Below are positions 50,742-63,500 of a DNA stretch of 64,000 bases, piece by piece (within the stretch, counting starts at the first letter, position 1; every line of letters begins with the position of its first letter). The position numbers and the translations under genes are program-made. A model generated the notes under the pieces. It did not search any database. It had not been told where the DNA came from and saw only the letters and a list, made by a program, of their open reading frames with translations. Source of the DNA: Pomacea canaliculata (Eukaryota > Mollusca > Gastropoda > Architaenioglossa > Ampullariidae); assembly GCF_003073045.1 (NCBI RefSeq), contig NC_037595.1, positions 10,190,345 through 10,254,344 on the forward strand. The letters run 5' to 3'.

Positions 50742-53700
50742 ATGCATTTACATTGGCTGGTGTTTCTTTGGTGTGTAGTGTACATCAGTTATGTAGCACA
50801 AGCCAGATCACGATTATTTCACTCATCAGGACAAGCAAGTTTTGTGCGCAACTTTCGAATAGAAAAGGATGAAGAACTGTTTCCCTTCAGAAATACCTCA
50901 CTCCCCTGGGCCGAACGGGTACAAGATCTTGTCAATCGTCTGACTTTAGAGGAAATCCAAGAGCAGATGGGGCGTGGGGGAGCCGGAATTTTCGGAGGCC
51001 CAGCTCCCGCTATCCCTCGGCTTGGTATAGGCCCCTACCAATGGGACACTGAATGCCTCCGGGGTGATGCCGAGGCACCAGGCGTCGGCGCCACCGCTTT
51101 TCCACAGTCCATAGGACTTGCTGCAGCATTTAGGTGAAGTATATTTTGATTTTAAAATTACACCAGAAAACGAGAGGGCTGCATGAGTGTTTAGAGCGGA
51201 AAGGGGCATGGTTGGGAGGACAATTATTCACCTGCAAATGTCGAGCAATGTTGGCTACAAATCTAATGGGTTAATCGACTAAGTATGAACGATACTTCTA
51301 GATGAGAAGTGACAAATAGTGTATGTTGCATTATCTCTAATGAAGCCTTTCTTTCTTCTAGTCCTAGTCTGATGCACCAAGTTGCAGAAGCAGCAGGAGT
51401 GGAAGTGCGAGGGAAGCATAATGACTTTGTTAAGCGAGGAATCTTCCTGACCCACACAGGAGCCAGTTGTTTTTCCCTGTCATCAACATAATGCGTGATT
51501 CACGCTGGGGTCGAAACCAGGTCAGGTCCTTCCCCCCACCTCTAAGAAAATTTTTTTATGACAGTACTAACCAGGCAATGCCTGGGTAGCTTTCTGCTGC
51601 TAACTCTTACAGCTGTGGTTTATTGTCAACTATTTATCAATCACTTCATTTGAGTCAAGTCTGTATGTAATGTCATTATAGGGAAGTAGTGAAACAATTT
51701 ACATTCTTCATATTCTGTAATGTGATAGGCTGATAGCTCAAGTGGGATACAGCACTCGTATTCCAGTAATATTTTTACCTCCTGACTGCTCTCTGTCTGA
51801 CTTTGTTGCTCACTTTCTCCCCACCCTCCATAATTAACCTGCTGCCCCTCCTCTGACTCTGTTTTTCTCACTTTTGTTCTCTCAAATTATTGTCCACATT
51901 TATTCTACATAAATAATCAATGCCAGAATTTCTTCTACTTAGCATTGTTTCTTCTGGTGCATTTTAGAATGTAACCACATTTTAGAATGTTAAAAATAAT
52001 GATAAAAAATAAATGTGGTCCAAACCAACACCGACCAATCAAAACAAGTATTCATGCTAGATTGGGTAGGGATCAGACAAGCATTGTTGATGTGATCAGT
52101 GATCTCTCTCACACATCTATACAATCACCACACTGCTCTATTAAGATGATTAGCATTGTACACCAAGCTGAATATGGTGGACAGAATTTAGCAATTATGA
52201 GTGCAAATAATAGCACAAAAATTGATAAGAATATTAGCCAAGAAAAGAAATATTGATATATGCTGAAAAAAAAAAAAAGAAAAATCATTTTATCATAGTC
52301 AGAACTCTTAATATTATCTGAGAAACAGCTGTGATGTATATATTGACTATTCACCAGCAATACATATAAGAGCACTTTTCATGTTTTTACTTTGAAAAAA
52401 GGAAAGATGTGATGTTTGAAGTGCAAGAATCATTAAAGAAGTAAGAGTTTCGTGTGACCAAAGTAATGAATGAGAGAGCGTCAAACTCTGCGCGTGCCTC
52501 TTGATGTAGAATCATAAACCCTTATTTCAAATAAAAAAGCAGAAGACATCAAGTATCTTTTGACTTATCCTGGAGACAGGCATGTTGTTTACATCAACTT
52601 GCAGGAAACCTATGGTGAAGATCCTTTCCTGAGTGGTGTTTATGCCACTAATTATGTGCAAGGTCTTCAAGGAAATGATTCAAGATATATCAGGGCCAGT
52701 GCAGGGTGTAAACATTTCAATGCCCATGGTGGACCTGAAAGCATTCCTGTCAGCCGTATGTCTTTCAATGCAGTGGTAAGAGTGCTAGCATTTAAGCAGT
52801 GTCTGATTTGTTCAAAAAAATTAATTTTCTCTATGTACAGATGCGGTAAAGCATGTTTTATTTACTTTCTCAAAATTGTAGAAAAAAACAAAAAAAGAGA
52901 GGGATAAAAGAAAATTATATTCAAAAGCTTACAGACAAAAAATGCTAAAACTATTTTTGTGCCTAATTTTAAAGAGCAGTACATGTTCAATTATAAATTG
53001 TTACTGGTAATAAAAGGTATTAGTGCGCACTGGTTGATGCATTAAGGAAGGTAAATATTGTTGCAATACATTCTTATATTAACAGGTTTCGGAAAGGGAT
53101 TGGAGAATGACGTTTCTTCCAGCATTCAGGATGTGTGTGGAGGCAGGCACATTCAGCCTTATGTGCAGCTACAACAGGTATCTGAGTTTAGCTGATGCTG
53201 CTGGGTCTTACTAGTCATATGCTGTGTTGTTCAAGGATGTATGCATTCAGCTCGGATCTGCATGATAAGACTGCATAAAAGCAGGCACCACTATATAATC
53301 CCATGACACCTACACACACTCTAGGAGAAGGTGGGGGGGGGGAAGGGATCCAGGATGTTATTTACTGCAGGGCCCAGCACCTGATGATCTAACCGTTCAT
53401 TTTTGCCCATGCAAACACCTTTTTTTTTCTTTTTCTGATTTGTGGTCCTGTCATGCGCTGTAGCAGGCAGATCGTTCGCTCACAACTGTGGACCTTTTTT
53501 AGCCGTCCGATCGTTTGATTCTAACTTCCTTTTGGTTTTCTGCAGCTGCTAATGTTTTATTGATGTACTTTTCTGTAACATTTTGGCGCATTGAGCGTTT
53601 CCCAAGGATTCGGATTTTGCGCGTTATAAGTCTCCTTCATATCATATCATATCATTTATGCATGCCGAAATGTATTAGCTGATGAAGATGAAATTGACCG

Positions 53701-56700
53701 TTATTTGCTCACTGCTTTTATCTTTTACTCTAGTTCTTGCTGGCCATACATTAGTCCTTAAAAGAAGGCAATTAAAGAAAATTTGATAATTGTATTTCTG
53801 AATTTTTTGTTTATGTTTTTGTTTACAACAATCGAAGCTTAATATTCTGCACATCAGCATGGCCTCTTCTGTTTGTGTTCATAACAATAGTTTAGCTAGT
53901 GTATGGCTTCTACTGTTTATGTTCATAGCAGTAGCTCAGCGTTTGGTTTCAACATTTAATTATACAAGTCCATGCTACTTATTGCGCAATGATATCTTTT
54001 TCTATTTTATCTGTACTACACAGTTTTCAGTAAACATAAAGATCTGGCACTACTTTTGATTTTGTATGTTGTAAGTTACATGCATGTTTTTAATCCAGTC
54101 TCTTTCTCTCTCTCCTCCCCCAACACACACACACTTTCTCTCTCTTATAGATATATATTTTTTGAAGTTTCTGAAAGAAAGAGTCTCTGTTTGTGGAAAA
54201 TGAATGTTTAAAAAGATTGTAATAACTTTTGTTCACAGCATTAATGGTGTACCTGCCTGTGCAAATGAAAAATTGCTGACTGACATTCTTCGAAAAGAGT
54301 GGAATTTTACGGGCTATGTTGTTAGTGATGAATCAGCCATCGAAAATATTATCGCGGACCACCACTACTTTAACAACAGTGTTGACACTGTTGCTGCCTG
54401 TGTGAATGCTGGTTGTAACCTTGAACTTTCTCCAAACTTACCTGTACCAGTGTATTTTTCACTGCGTAAGTGGCCTAACATCTTACACATGCTGCCAAGA
54501 AGGCCTTGCATATATGTTTCTGTATGTTTGCATACTGCTGAATCAGCATCACTTAAAAAAACAGCTGCATGTCCTTATAAGACTGCCTTTTGCATTCCAC
54601 TGTGTTGAATTGATATTGATTTAGTGTCCCACAAAGCATCAACAGCCAATAAATTTATTTTTAATAACTGTAATCTTCTATACATCAGATCAAAGAAGAT
54701 CAGATGATGATTTTTCTTTATATTCCTCTGAATGAAATTTGAATTGTGCACTACTCTCAAATGTGAAAATAATATACAGTTTGTTTACTTAGATCTTCAG
54801 ATCCTACATGTTTTTATTTTCAGTGGAGGCAATCAAACAGGGGAAGGTGTCAGAGCAGACTGTCCGTGAACGAGTTTCACCTTTATTTTACACTCGTATG
54901 CGCCTGGGAGAATTTGATCCTTCATCCATGAACCCATATAGCACACTGTCAAGCGCAGATGTCGAAACACCAGCCCACAAACAGCTGGCTTTGCAAGCTG
55001 CAATGAAATCTTTTGTTTTGTTGAAAAATGATGGCCTTTTGCCACTCAGTGGGCCATTCAAGACAATAGGCGTAAGAAATTCATTTTCTAATATTCATTT
55101 TTTAAGCTTTCTTCATTATTTTAGGTTTCGGTAGCCTTTGAGCTAACTACCACACCTCAAGACAAATTTACAATAAGAAATAGGATTATCAAACTAATAA
55201 CCTTAGGGTGGACATAAAATAAGATGCAATAAGCTGTTTAGGAAGGCTTTCATTAGTTTTTGTTATTGTTTTACTAGGTGGTTGGTCCATTTGCCAATGA
55301 CTACATTGAGATTCTTGGAAGTTATACTCCCTGGCCACCTGTTGATGACATAGTAACAGCTTTGAAGGGCCTCCAAAGCTTGGCTGATACTGTGCAGTTT
55401 GCAGAGGGTTGTCCAATAAGTGCTGCACAAACTATTCATCAGAAGCTGTCAAAAAAGCAGTTATTGGAACACAGATAAATTTTGTTCTTCTGGGCACAGG
55501 TTTGCTGGCTTGATGCAAAGATTGCTATTTTAGTCAGATTTCCTGTGGGGTCCAGGAAACTAGATCCATGGATGTATCATCTAGGGAACTGCAAAAAGCT
55601 TTTTCACTTCTTCGCAATCAGATTAATAATCACTTAAAGATGCATGGCTTATATTCAAACTTAAATGCAACAAATTCTGAAGAGTTTTTTTATAATACAA
55701 GTCACATTTGAGTCTTATGGTGATGAATGTCACCCCTCAACCCTTTATTTTAAATATTCTGCTGATAAACATGTGCTTAATCTCAAGCTTAAGTACACTC
55801 TAATTCGGTGAGGATGATGCTGCACTTTACAAATGTCTGTTTTATTGCTTATTTATTATTGTTGCTTATCACTAGCATATCAAAGCTGCATTTTTTCGGC
55901 AGCATTTGCTTTCCATGTACCTACTCCAAAATTGTAAGCTTTTACTTTAAATTGGTATTTTGAAAGAGAGCTTTGCTACTTTGCCAGTGTCCTATTTATC
56001 AGGTCCATCCATAGAAGGTGAAGATCGTGACAGAGCCGACCTTGAGCTTCCAGGGATGCAGAAGCAACTGCTACTTGATGTCATGGAGAATGGTATAGGG
56101 CTTACTAAAATACTTCAGATTAAAAAAAAAGGCATTGAGTGTGACACAGTTATTCAAGCTGTTTCCTTGAAAAGAGAGTTCACTGATTATGGCTGCTGTC
56201 TTATGGACATGACTTAACATTAGTAATAAAATTTCTCATGAAATATGCAAGCAGTGCCTCCTGGAAAATTAATAAAATCAGTGTCTAATATTTTTCCCAT
56301 CATATGTGGCTGTTCTTTTGGGAAAGAAATCCAAAAATTCTCAGGGTTTTATTTGAAGGAAGAGCTTGCAAAACTGAACTAAATTTATGCTTTATGAAAG
56401 CGTATCAGTTTCCTCCATGTTATAGTGACCATCATGAGTTTGCAAAAACAGGCACCCATGCATTTAGTTGGCTTCCAGATGTAATTGTTTCTGTCAGGTT
56501 TGTACATCACGTCATTGATAAAGGCATTCATAATTTTGTGCAGCCCCTACAACTCCACTGGTGTTGCTGCTGTTCAATGCTGGACCAGTCAATGTTTCTT
56601 TTGCTGATGCAGACGACAGAGTTACTGCCATCATGGAATGCTTTTTCCCGGGACAGGTTACAGGGGATGCCATTCGTCACACATTGCTTAATGACATCCC

Positions 56701-58577
56701 AGAGGCTGTCCCATCTGGTCGCCTTCCTTACACCTGGCCAATGTTTTTGTCTCAGGTAAAACATTCCATGGAAATTCATATTAAGGTTTTTAATGTCATT
56801 AAAGTCCTTACAATTTTTAAGCAAATGTAAAAGCAGATATGGATGATAGGAATGAAAAGATTTCTTTAAAGGATGGTTTGTAAACTGCTTAAAAATCCTT
56901 TCTGGCAAACAAATATTAATAGGATATCTACAAATGTAGGGTGGTGTTCCATATGTGGAACTTAAATCATAGTGAGGTGTGTCGGTTATTTCATTGTCAT
57001 ACATTTTAGTTCATGTTATTGTAAACCACCTTACACACTGCCTATGTTTGTTTTTACAGCTTCCCCCAATGGTCAATTACTCCATGGCTGGCCGAACGTA
57101 TCGCTATTTCCATGGTGATCCCCTTTACCCATTTGGCTATGGGCTGTCTTATTCGGCATTTTTGTACTCGAATCTTGAGCTGCCAGACACCATTCAGGCT
57201 GGTTCTGATCTTGAGGGTGAAGTGTCCATCATAAATCTTGGGCCATTTGATGCCGATGAGGTTATCTTGTTTATGATTTTTAACAGATAATTTGTACTTT
57301 ATAACAAGAGATTTTTGTTTTGTATGGAAATAAGGTTGCTAGACACAGATGCTTTCAACAGCTTCTTGGATCTTAAAGTTGGCATGCAAGACCTGATACT
57401 CTGTCTCATTCAGGCAGACCACTCTAATACAGTTATGCCTTTCTGTCCTGCTGTTTTGATGGTCTCTGGACAGAGGTTCTTCCCTTGATCAATGTTTCAA
57501 ATTTTGTAAATACATTTTATTTACATTTCTCTTATTCAGCAAATTATTCCTAATTATTGCTTGCCAAAACTAACGTTCAGTCATACTTGTAGCTATACTT
57601 TTTTTAAAAAAATGCAGACCCTTACGTGATCTGCTAAAAACAAATCATTTATTTCAGAAAAACACAGTCCACAGATAATCTTGTGTACGTTTAACATCTC
57701 TCCCGCGATGTTTGGAATCAAAGTAGATCTTCTGTCTTGCAGGTAATTCAAGTGTACATCAGTTGGCTAGACACCTCATTACCTGCTCCAGTGAGGCAGC
57801 TTGTCTGGTTTGATAGGGTGTCCATTCCATCCACTGTAAATAAAACCATTAAGTTTACAGTTTCTGCACGGTCTATGGCACTTTGGTTTGATGATGCTTG
57901 GATGATCAGGCCAGGTAGGTGCAGGGTTCAGAGTTAAGAAACTTTCTCTGTCATTAAATAGATAAGGGATTGGATAAATATGAAATTTATGACATTGTTA
58001 GGTAACTGTATCATGTAACTTTCATCAGGGAACATATGTACATCATCACAGTTGGGTAAAATCTTATTTTATAAACATCTAAGCTGAGGGTGCTATCTAA
58101 CTAGCCCCTAGCAATCATCTGAGCATTTTCCCTGAGGTTCAGTCTTTATACCAGTGGTATTGAAGACTGGGGGAAATTTGATGTTTCATATTAGAATATG
58201 TAATGTTCCTAATTCCAGTGGCATTAAGACAATAGGAAACTCTGTATTACATCAGAATATAGATCATTTTCTTTTTTTTAACATCAGCAGAATTATAGAC
58301 AGGAGGAAACTATGTCAGAATATAGGTTGCTGCAAGCTCATCTTTAGTTTCATCTTTGTTATTATTTCTTCTTCATTATTTTTAGGGTAAGTTTATTTTT
58401 TTGTTGTGGTTGGACTAATGACATCTTAGTTCTCACTGAAATCCCCTATATAATCTTGCAGGCAACATGACATTGTATGTTGGTGGTCAACAGCCAGACC
58501 AGAAACGACACTTATTTTCCAACATCCTTTCTCAAGTTTTTGTGATCAAGGGAACCAAGAACTTAGGAAGTTACTAA
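50742..58577 (+). CDS. GH3 beta-D-xylosidase-like glycoside hydrolase, secreted, 12 exons
   Basis: Exons: 50742-51133, 51362-51520, 52605-52775, 53086-53177, 54239-54465, 54824-55071, 55278-55499, 56003-56092, 56544-56755, 57060-57260, 57743-57914 and 58462-58577. All junctions are GT-AG and phase-compatible. The start is followed by a hydrophobic signal peptide (about residues 1-22). The N-terminal GH3 barrel shows LPWAERVQDLVNRLTLEE, NIMRDSRWGRNQ-ETYGEDPFL, AGCKHFNAHGG, SYNSINGVPACAN and GYVVSDESA, where Asp of VVSD is the expected nucleophile. The second domain has MKSFVLLKNDGLLPL and VVGPFANDY. PLYPFGYGLSYSAF begins the C-terminal fibronectin-III-like domain. The likely role is hydrolysis of terminal beta-xylosyl or related residues from polysaccharides outside the cell or in the gut. 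Two one-base frame breaks (near 51475 and 55411) interrupt otherwise conserved motifs and look like sequence errors. The donors at 55500 (GTTTGC) and 57261 (GTTATC) are weak. Many introns rule out bacterial contamination. Confidence 0.93.
53582..53657 (+). mobile_element. Probable SINE 3' tail in a GH3 intron
   Basis: GCGCATTGAGCGTTTCCC and TTTTGCGCGTTATAAGTC, followed by repeated ATCAT units (TCATATCATATCATATCATT), resemble the conserved 3' ends of invertebrate SINEs that finish with a GCGCTATATAA-like motif and a short A/T repeat. The 5' boundary is not clear; the element may begin near 53400. It lies in the intron between the exons ending at 53177 and starting at 54239. Confidence 0.55.
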
Positions 58578-60502
58578 TTTTTTTCTCTCATTTTTTTTTT
58601 TTTGGCATAACTGTTTTGTAAATAGTCTTGAATTTCTGACAGCCAGTTTGTCATATTGTTGTTTGCTCTAACTTTTAAAAGATCAAACAGAGATTTGTAT
58701 AAAGGTGGGGACCATTTTATTGTGGACCCATTTATCTCACCTAATATCTTTATTCCTTTACCTTACCTATTATTTAATAATTGCATTTGTTTTGGTTAAC
58801 AGGATGTGAACACTCTTTGTTTCACATCATTTTGTATTCTGGTTTTTTTTCCCCTGGTTCAATCCGCAGTTTACAAATCTATCAATTGTCTTTCATATAT
58901 TTTGAAAATGAGAAAAACACTTGGTGCACATTAAGTCCTGCTATAGTTTAAAAGTTCCCCTCATGAAAATGATTCAATCAAATTTCTTGCAGCTATACAT
59001 AGTTTTGGAATAGCATGAAAAAGTATAGCAGCTACATGGAATGCCCATGGATAGCTTTTCAGGGAGGAGAGAGAAGGTGGAGCATCTTCCACAGAGAATG
59101 AGTTAATGGATAAGAAATAATTATGGTCAACCAGTCACTTTTTATGATTTGCTGTTAAATATTTAACATCTTATAGTTTTGTTCTTGTAACATATGGTAT
59201 GCACTAAGATGCTTCTTTGATAAATCTGTTTTTTGATGGACAAGGACTAATGTCTCCTTCAAAGGTGGACAGGAAAGCCAAACTGTATAGATTTGCAAAT
59301 GCCTGAAGGCACTAAAGTACAGGCTTTTGTGAAATGTAAAATGAAGCATCTTAATATATATATTAGTGTACTAAGACATTAGTATATTGGTGCATAATAT
59401 GGAGATTTGGGGAGCTGTTATTTTTATTTATGGGTGCATATTTGTTAATTCTAATGCTTTGTGCTATGGGTTGATTTTGGGTTTCCCATATCCCAGGGGA
59501 TTTAACTATAATGTGTATTTACAGAGTACACGCACACAGTTGCTGTTTTGTGGGGTTTTTTTCACTGTAACCTGCAGTTACAGGTCTATTTTATAAAATA
59601 TAGTGACATTGAAAGCAGCACTTTTCCGTTCTTATGTTATAATTTTAGTTTTGAGTTCTGTATCGCGCCTGTCCAGGCAAGTACAGGTGCAATGATTAAA
59701 AGGGACGATTTCCCTCATTATGCACTTCATACACAAGTTCAGAGCTGAAACAAAGATACTCGTTAATTAGAAATAAATTCCTTTGTAAATTTGTTGGGGC
59801 ACTAATGTACCCTTTATCAGCTCAGTCTATTTAAATATCTTGCATTATGTTTTGTCAGTATAAATAGAAATTGGAAGGGTTTTTTTTTTTTTTTTGCGTG
59901 GTTGTATATTAACAAAATCATGAGGCTTATCTCCCTTACTGTGGTTTCCCTACTCCTTCCTCTTTAATGAGAGGAAAATGAAATTCATTTGAATGTGAAG
60001 TTGGGTTTTTTAAATATGCAATACAACATATCATTCCAGTTTGCTGTCTATTTTTTTACAGATATTATGTATTTAATGATGTAAATAAAAACTATGACAT
60101 ATATGTACATGGTTTTACACAGCCTGTTGGTATGAACTATTTTGTGATATGCATTTTACAAGTGTAAAATCCAAATCATTCCTAAAACTTAATAATATGC
60201 ATTAATATCCAGATAGTGTTTAAAAGGCAGTTGTTCCTTACACACTATTTCATTCTGATCTCAATGAAAGTGAATTTGGGTCAACTTGGACCTAATGTAT
60301 TAAGTGGGATGATCCCTAAAGTCCAGAAATAGTGTCTCTTATGTAAAAAGGCACACTAAACACTATAACAGAAATCTGTTCAGCTCAGAAAGATGTGAAT
60401 CACACACCTCTTCAGGATGAAAAAAAATAATTAAACAAAACACATTTTTATTTACAATTTCAAAAACATGGTTTTCTATTTGCTTATCAGCAAATACTGA
60501 AA
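58578..60502. other. 3' flanks of convergent GH3 and RWDD1 genes
   Basis: This interval holds the 3' untranslated regions of two convergent genes. AATAAA occurs on the plus strand near 59771 and 60082 (candidate polyadenylation signals for the GH3 transcript). A 16-base T run lies near 59880. The short frame at 59387-59596 shows no domain or splice context, so I treat it as non-coding. Confidence 0.6.
60447..60452 (-). terminator. RWDD1 polyadenylation signal
   Basis: AATAAA on the minus strand lies about 50 bases beyond the RWDD1 stop codon at 60503, a plausible distance for a short 3' untranslated region. Confidence 0.6.
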
Positions 60503-63500
60503 TTAATTTTTGTCTGGTTCCCAATCTGGATCTTCATCATCGTCAGCATCATCAATATCAAGATCTTCCATGTCTTCAAAAAGGGATTCATCAACCTCCA
60601 CACCTTCTTCTGAAAATGGCATATGATAAAAAATATGATCGATCCATCTCTAGGTCACATGTGCACTGAGGGATGTAAAATATGAATGCAAAATTAATAA
60701 AATGCACATATTTCTGCAGCTTTAACTACAAGTGCGTCTATGTTTTCATATCAAGAACTGCTTGTTTTACAATAATCATCGACAAAATCACCTTATCCCC
60801 TATGATGATAAGACGATTTGCTTTTATATCCTTGACAATCATGCATTCATGTTTTGTGGGAATCACTTTTCATTATAATAAAATTGAGAGGATCCCTCAG
60901 AACTATTGATTTGAACTACTTAAAACTTTTTTACTTAGTATGATTAACTTAATTTAGTCTGAGATAAGATGCATTTTTTTTAACTTATAACTGGTAAGTT
61001 TGGTAATGGGAACCTTAGGGATCATGAGATAATAAGTTTGTTTACCTTCTTGAAGGAAGTTCACATCAGAATCATTCAGAGTTGCATCAGTCATGAAGAG
61101 CTCTTTCCCTATGGACACATAGAAGAAAAGTTATTGGCAGCCCCAGCTTCCAAACAAACAAAAAACAAAATTGCAACTTTTTCAAAACAAATTCCACAAA
61201 TATCTGATGCTATAACAATCATTAAGCCATGCCAACATGGCTTATCTTCTTCTTTGAATGTTACTAATCTCAAAAGCAGGGAATGTTGATCAACATAATA
61301 AAGATTGAAGCACATGCCTGCTGATAACCTACCCTTTCTATACACTACATTATACTGAAAGAAGACCTACTATATGACACATCAGCAGGATCACAGACTC
61401 TTAAAAAATCAGAAATCACTCTAAACATGATGACTAGTCTAAAAGGTAGAAACTTTTTGTAAAGATCAAAAATGCAACCTGAAAGCTTTTTCGATGACAG
61501 GTCCAGGTCACCTTGAATCCGCTTCCGTTCTTTCCTCTCTGCATCAAATTTTGCTTTCCATGCTAGAAAACTCTCAATTGTTACGCGTGTCCCCTCAAAC
61601 TTTTTCTGAATAAGACAAAAAAAGTAATAAATAAAAATTTACCATCAATATATTAAACAACAACCAAAAGAAGGAGGCTCCAGCGAAACCTATTGTTGAA
61701 GTCTTCACTGTTCTACACCATGATGTACTCAGAGAAAACGATTCCCATGTGCATGTGGTATGCTTGCGTTGACTGTATGATTGACACTACGAAGGAATGG
61801 GCTTAACAAAAATTTTAAGGCATAAATGAAACTCCCTCAGTTAAAATAGTAATATCTTCCACAGCTTACTTTGTGTTCATTTAGGGGAGGGGGGGCCAAA
61901 CTACATCAATGGATACAACCCTTCCCACTGACCAATAATTGTTTATGCTTTGATCTTTTCCCTTTCACTTACACTGCTTCCCATCTACACTCACCCTACC
62001 AAATGTTTCAAGCAAATAATCAGTTAACTACCAATGCTGCTTCTTCATCATCCTTCTCTTTTTGAATGCGTTGCTCTTCTGCCAGCCTCTTGGCATCTTC
62101 TACCATCACAGTCAACTTTTCTTGTAGTGCAGAAACAATTGTAAACACCATCACAATACCTAGATTTTCTTGCACCTGAATGAAGAAAGCAAATATAACA
62201 CATCCACAGCCAGCATTTCTGCTAGTCAGCAAATCAACTTTAAACAAAGCACATATTTTCTAGACTGTATATCATGGGAATGGAGAAAACAGTTTATGCA
62301 AATAAGAAGGTTCCTGTTTCTACAAAAACTTAAATGATCTGAGATGAGTGAAAGATTCTAGAGTGGCTGCTTTATCTGCAGGATTGTGCAAAGTGCTTGT
62401 GACAGAAGTTCTGACACGAGCAAAGAGATAGCGAACTATGATTTTCATCCACTGCTTTATATCATGTGGATGTAATTTTGTTTGTTGTTGATGGTTTTCA
62501 TGGGCTGAATATTTATTACCAAAAATCTATATGATGCATATATAAAGTTAACATTTTAAAAATATTTAAGCTAAGTTAGTTGCAAACAGAATGATTTTAG
62601 CTGAATAATGATTTTAAAGGTGGATTTAATACCAATATGCTGATGCCTACAACAGACATATCACAAAAAGATTACCTGTTCATTGATGAAATCTAAGACT
62701 TTGGTTTGTTGTTCATCATCCATCTTTTCTGAAGAAATTATTTCTATCAGGGGAGGTTCATCAGGGTATGTAGGTGCATATGTAAATTGTATCACACATG
62801 TAACTGAAAAAACAATAACACAAAGATGAGTAAAAAGCAACAGCTAAAAAGTGTGGGTGTTAGTATTCCTAGCCCTTTCCTTTTTGTAAAAGTGCCTGTG
62901 CGATAAATTTTTAAGCACTTAAAATACTTAAATAGATTACTGTCTGTCTACTTGTTCTATATCATTATTAAATTTTACTTCTTTCCAGCAGCTAATGAAA
63001 CATATAGGAAATATGGCACATCAATCAATTAGTAATTGTAATAAGTAGGATCTGCCCACCTGTGAATTTTAAAATAACAAATATCATGGAGAAGTTTGTT
63101 TCTAAGTTATATATATGTACCCATACATTCACATAAGACTATAACAAAAGTGCCCATAACCTTTGATCTTTACCTCGATCATCAATGTCATTCTCATTCT
63201 CTGGGTCTTTTGGTTCTTCTGACTCTGAAGATGATACTGTCAGTTGAAATACAAAATGTGGTGAGTCTTGTACAACTGTAACAGATTTAACAGTTGTAGG
63301 CTTAAACAGTCACAGTCATTATGGACATATCTTCATGCATATCAAACATTTGTTCATTTCATTCTAAATAGTTCAGTGGCATTTACAAAGGGTTGTGTAC
63401 ATGAGTCAGACTTTTGGTTCAATGATATCTTGAAAAGGGAAAGTTGTTTCAGGATGGTAAGTGAGCTCTACTTGCTCATGTCTGTTCCAAATTTTGATAT

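Noticed and set aside
50742..58577. Bacterial contamination as the source of the GH3 gene
   Set aside because: Eleven phase-compatible GT-AG introns and a SINE-like insertion inside one of them show a eukaryotic gene.
59387..59748. Short hydrophobic frames after the GH3 stop
   Set aside because: They lie in T-rich 3' flank and have no splice context or recognisable motif.
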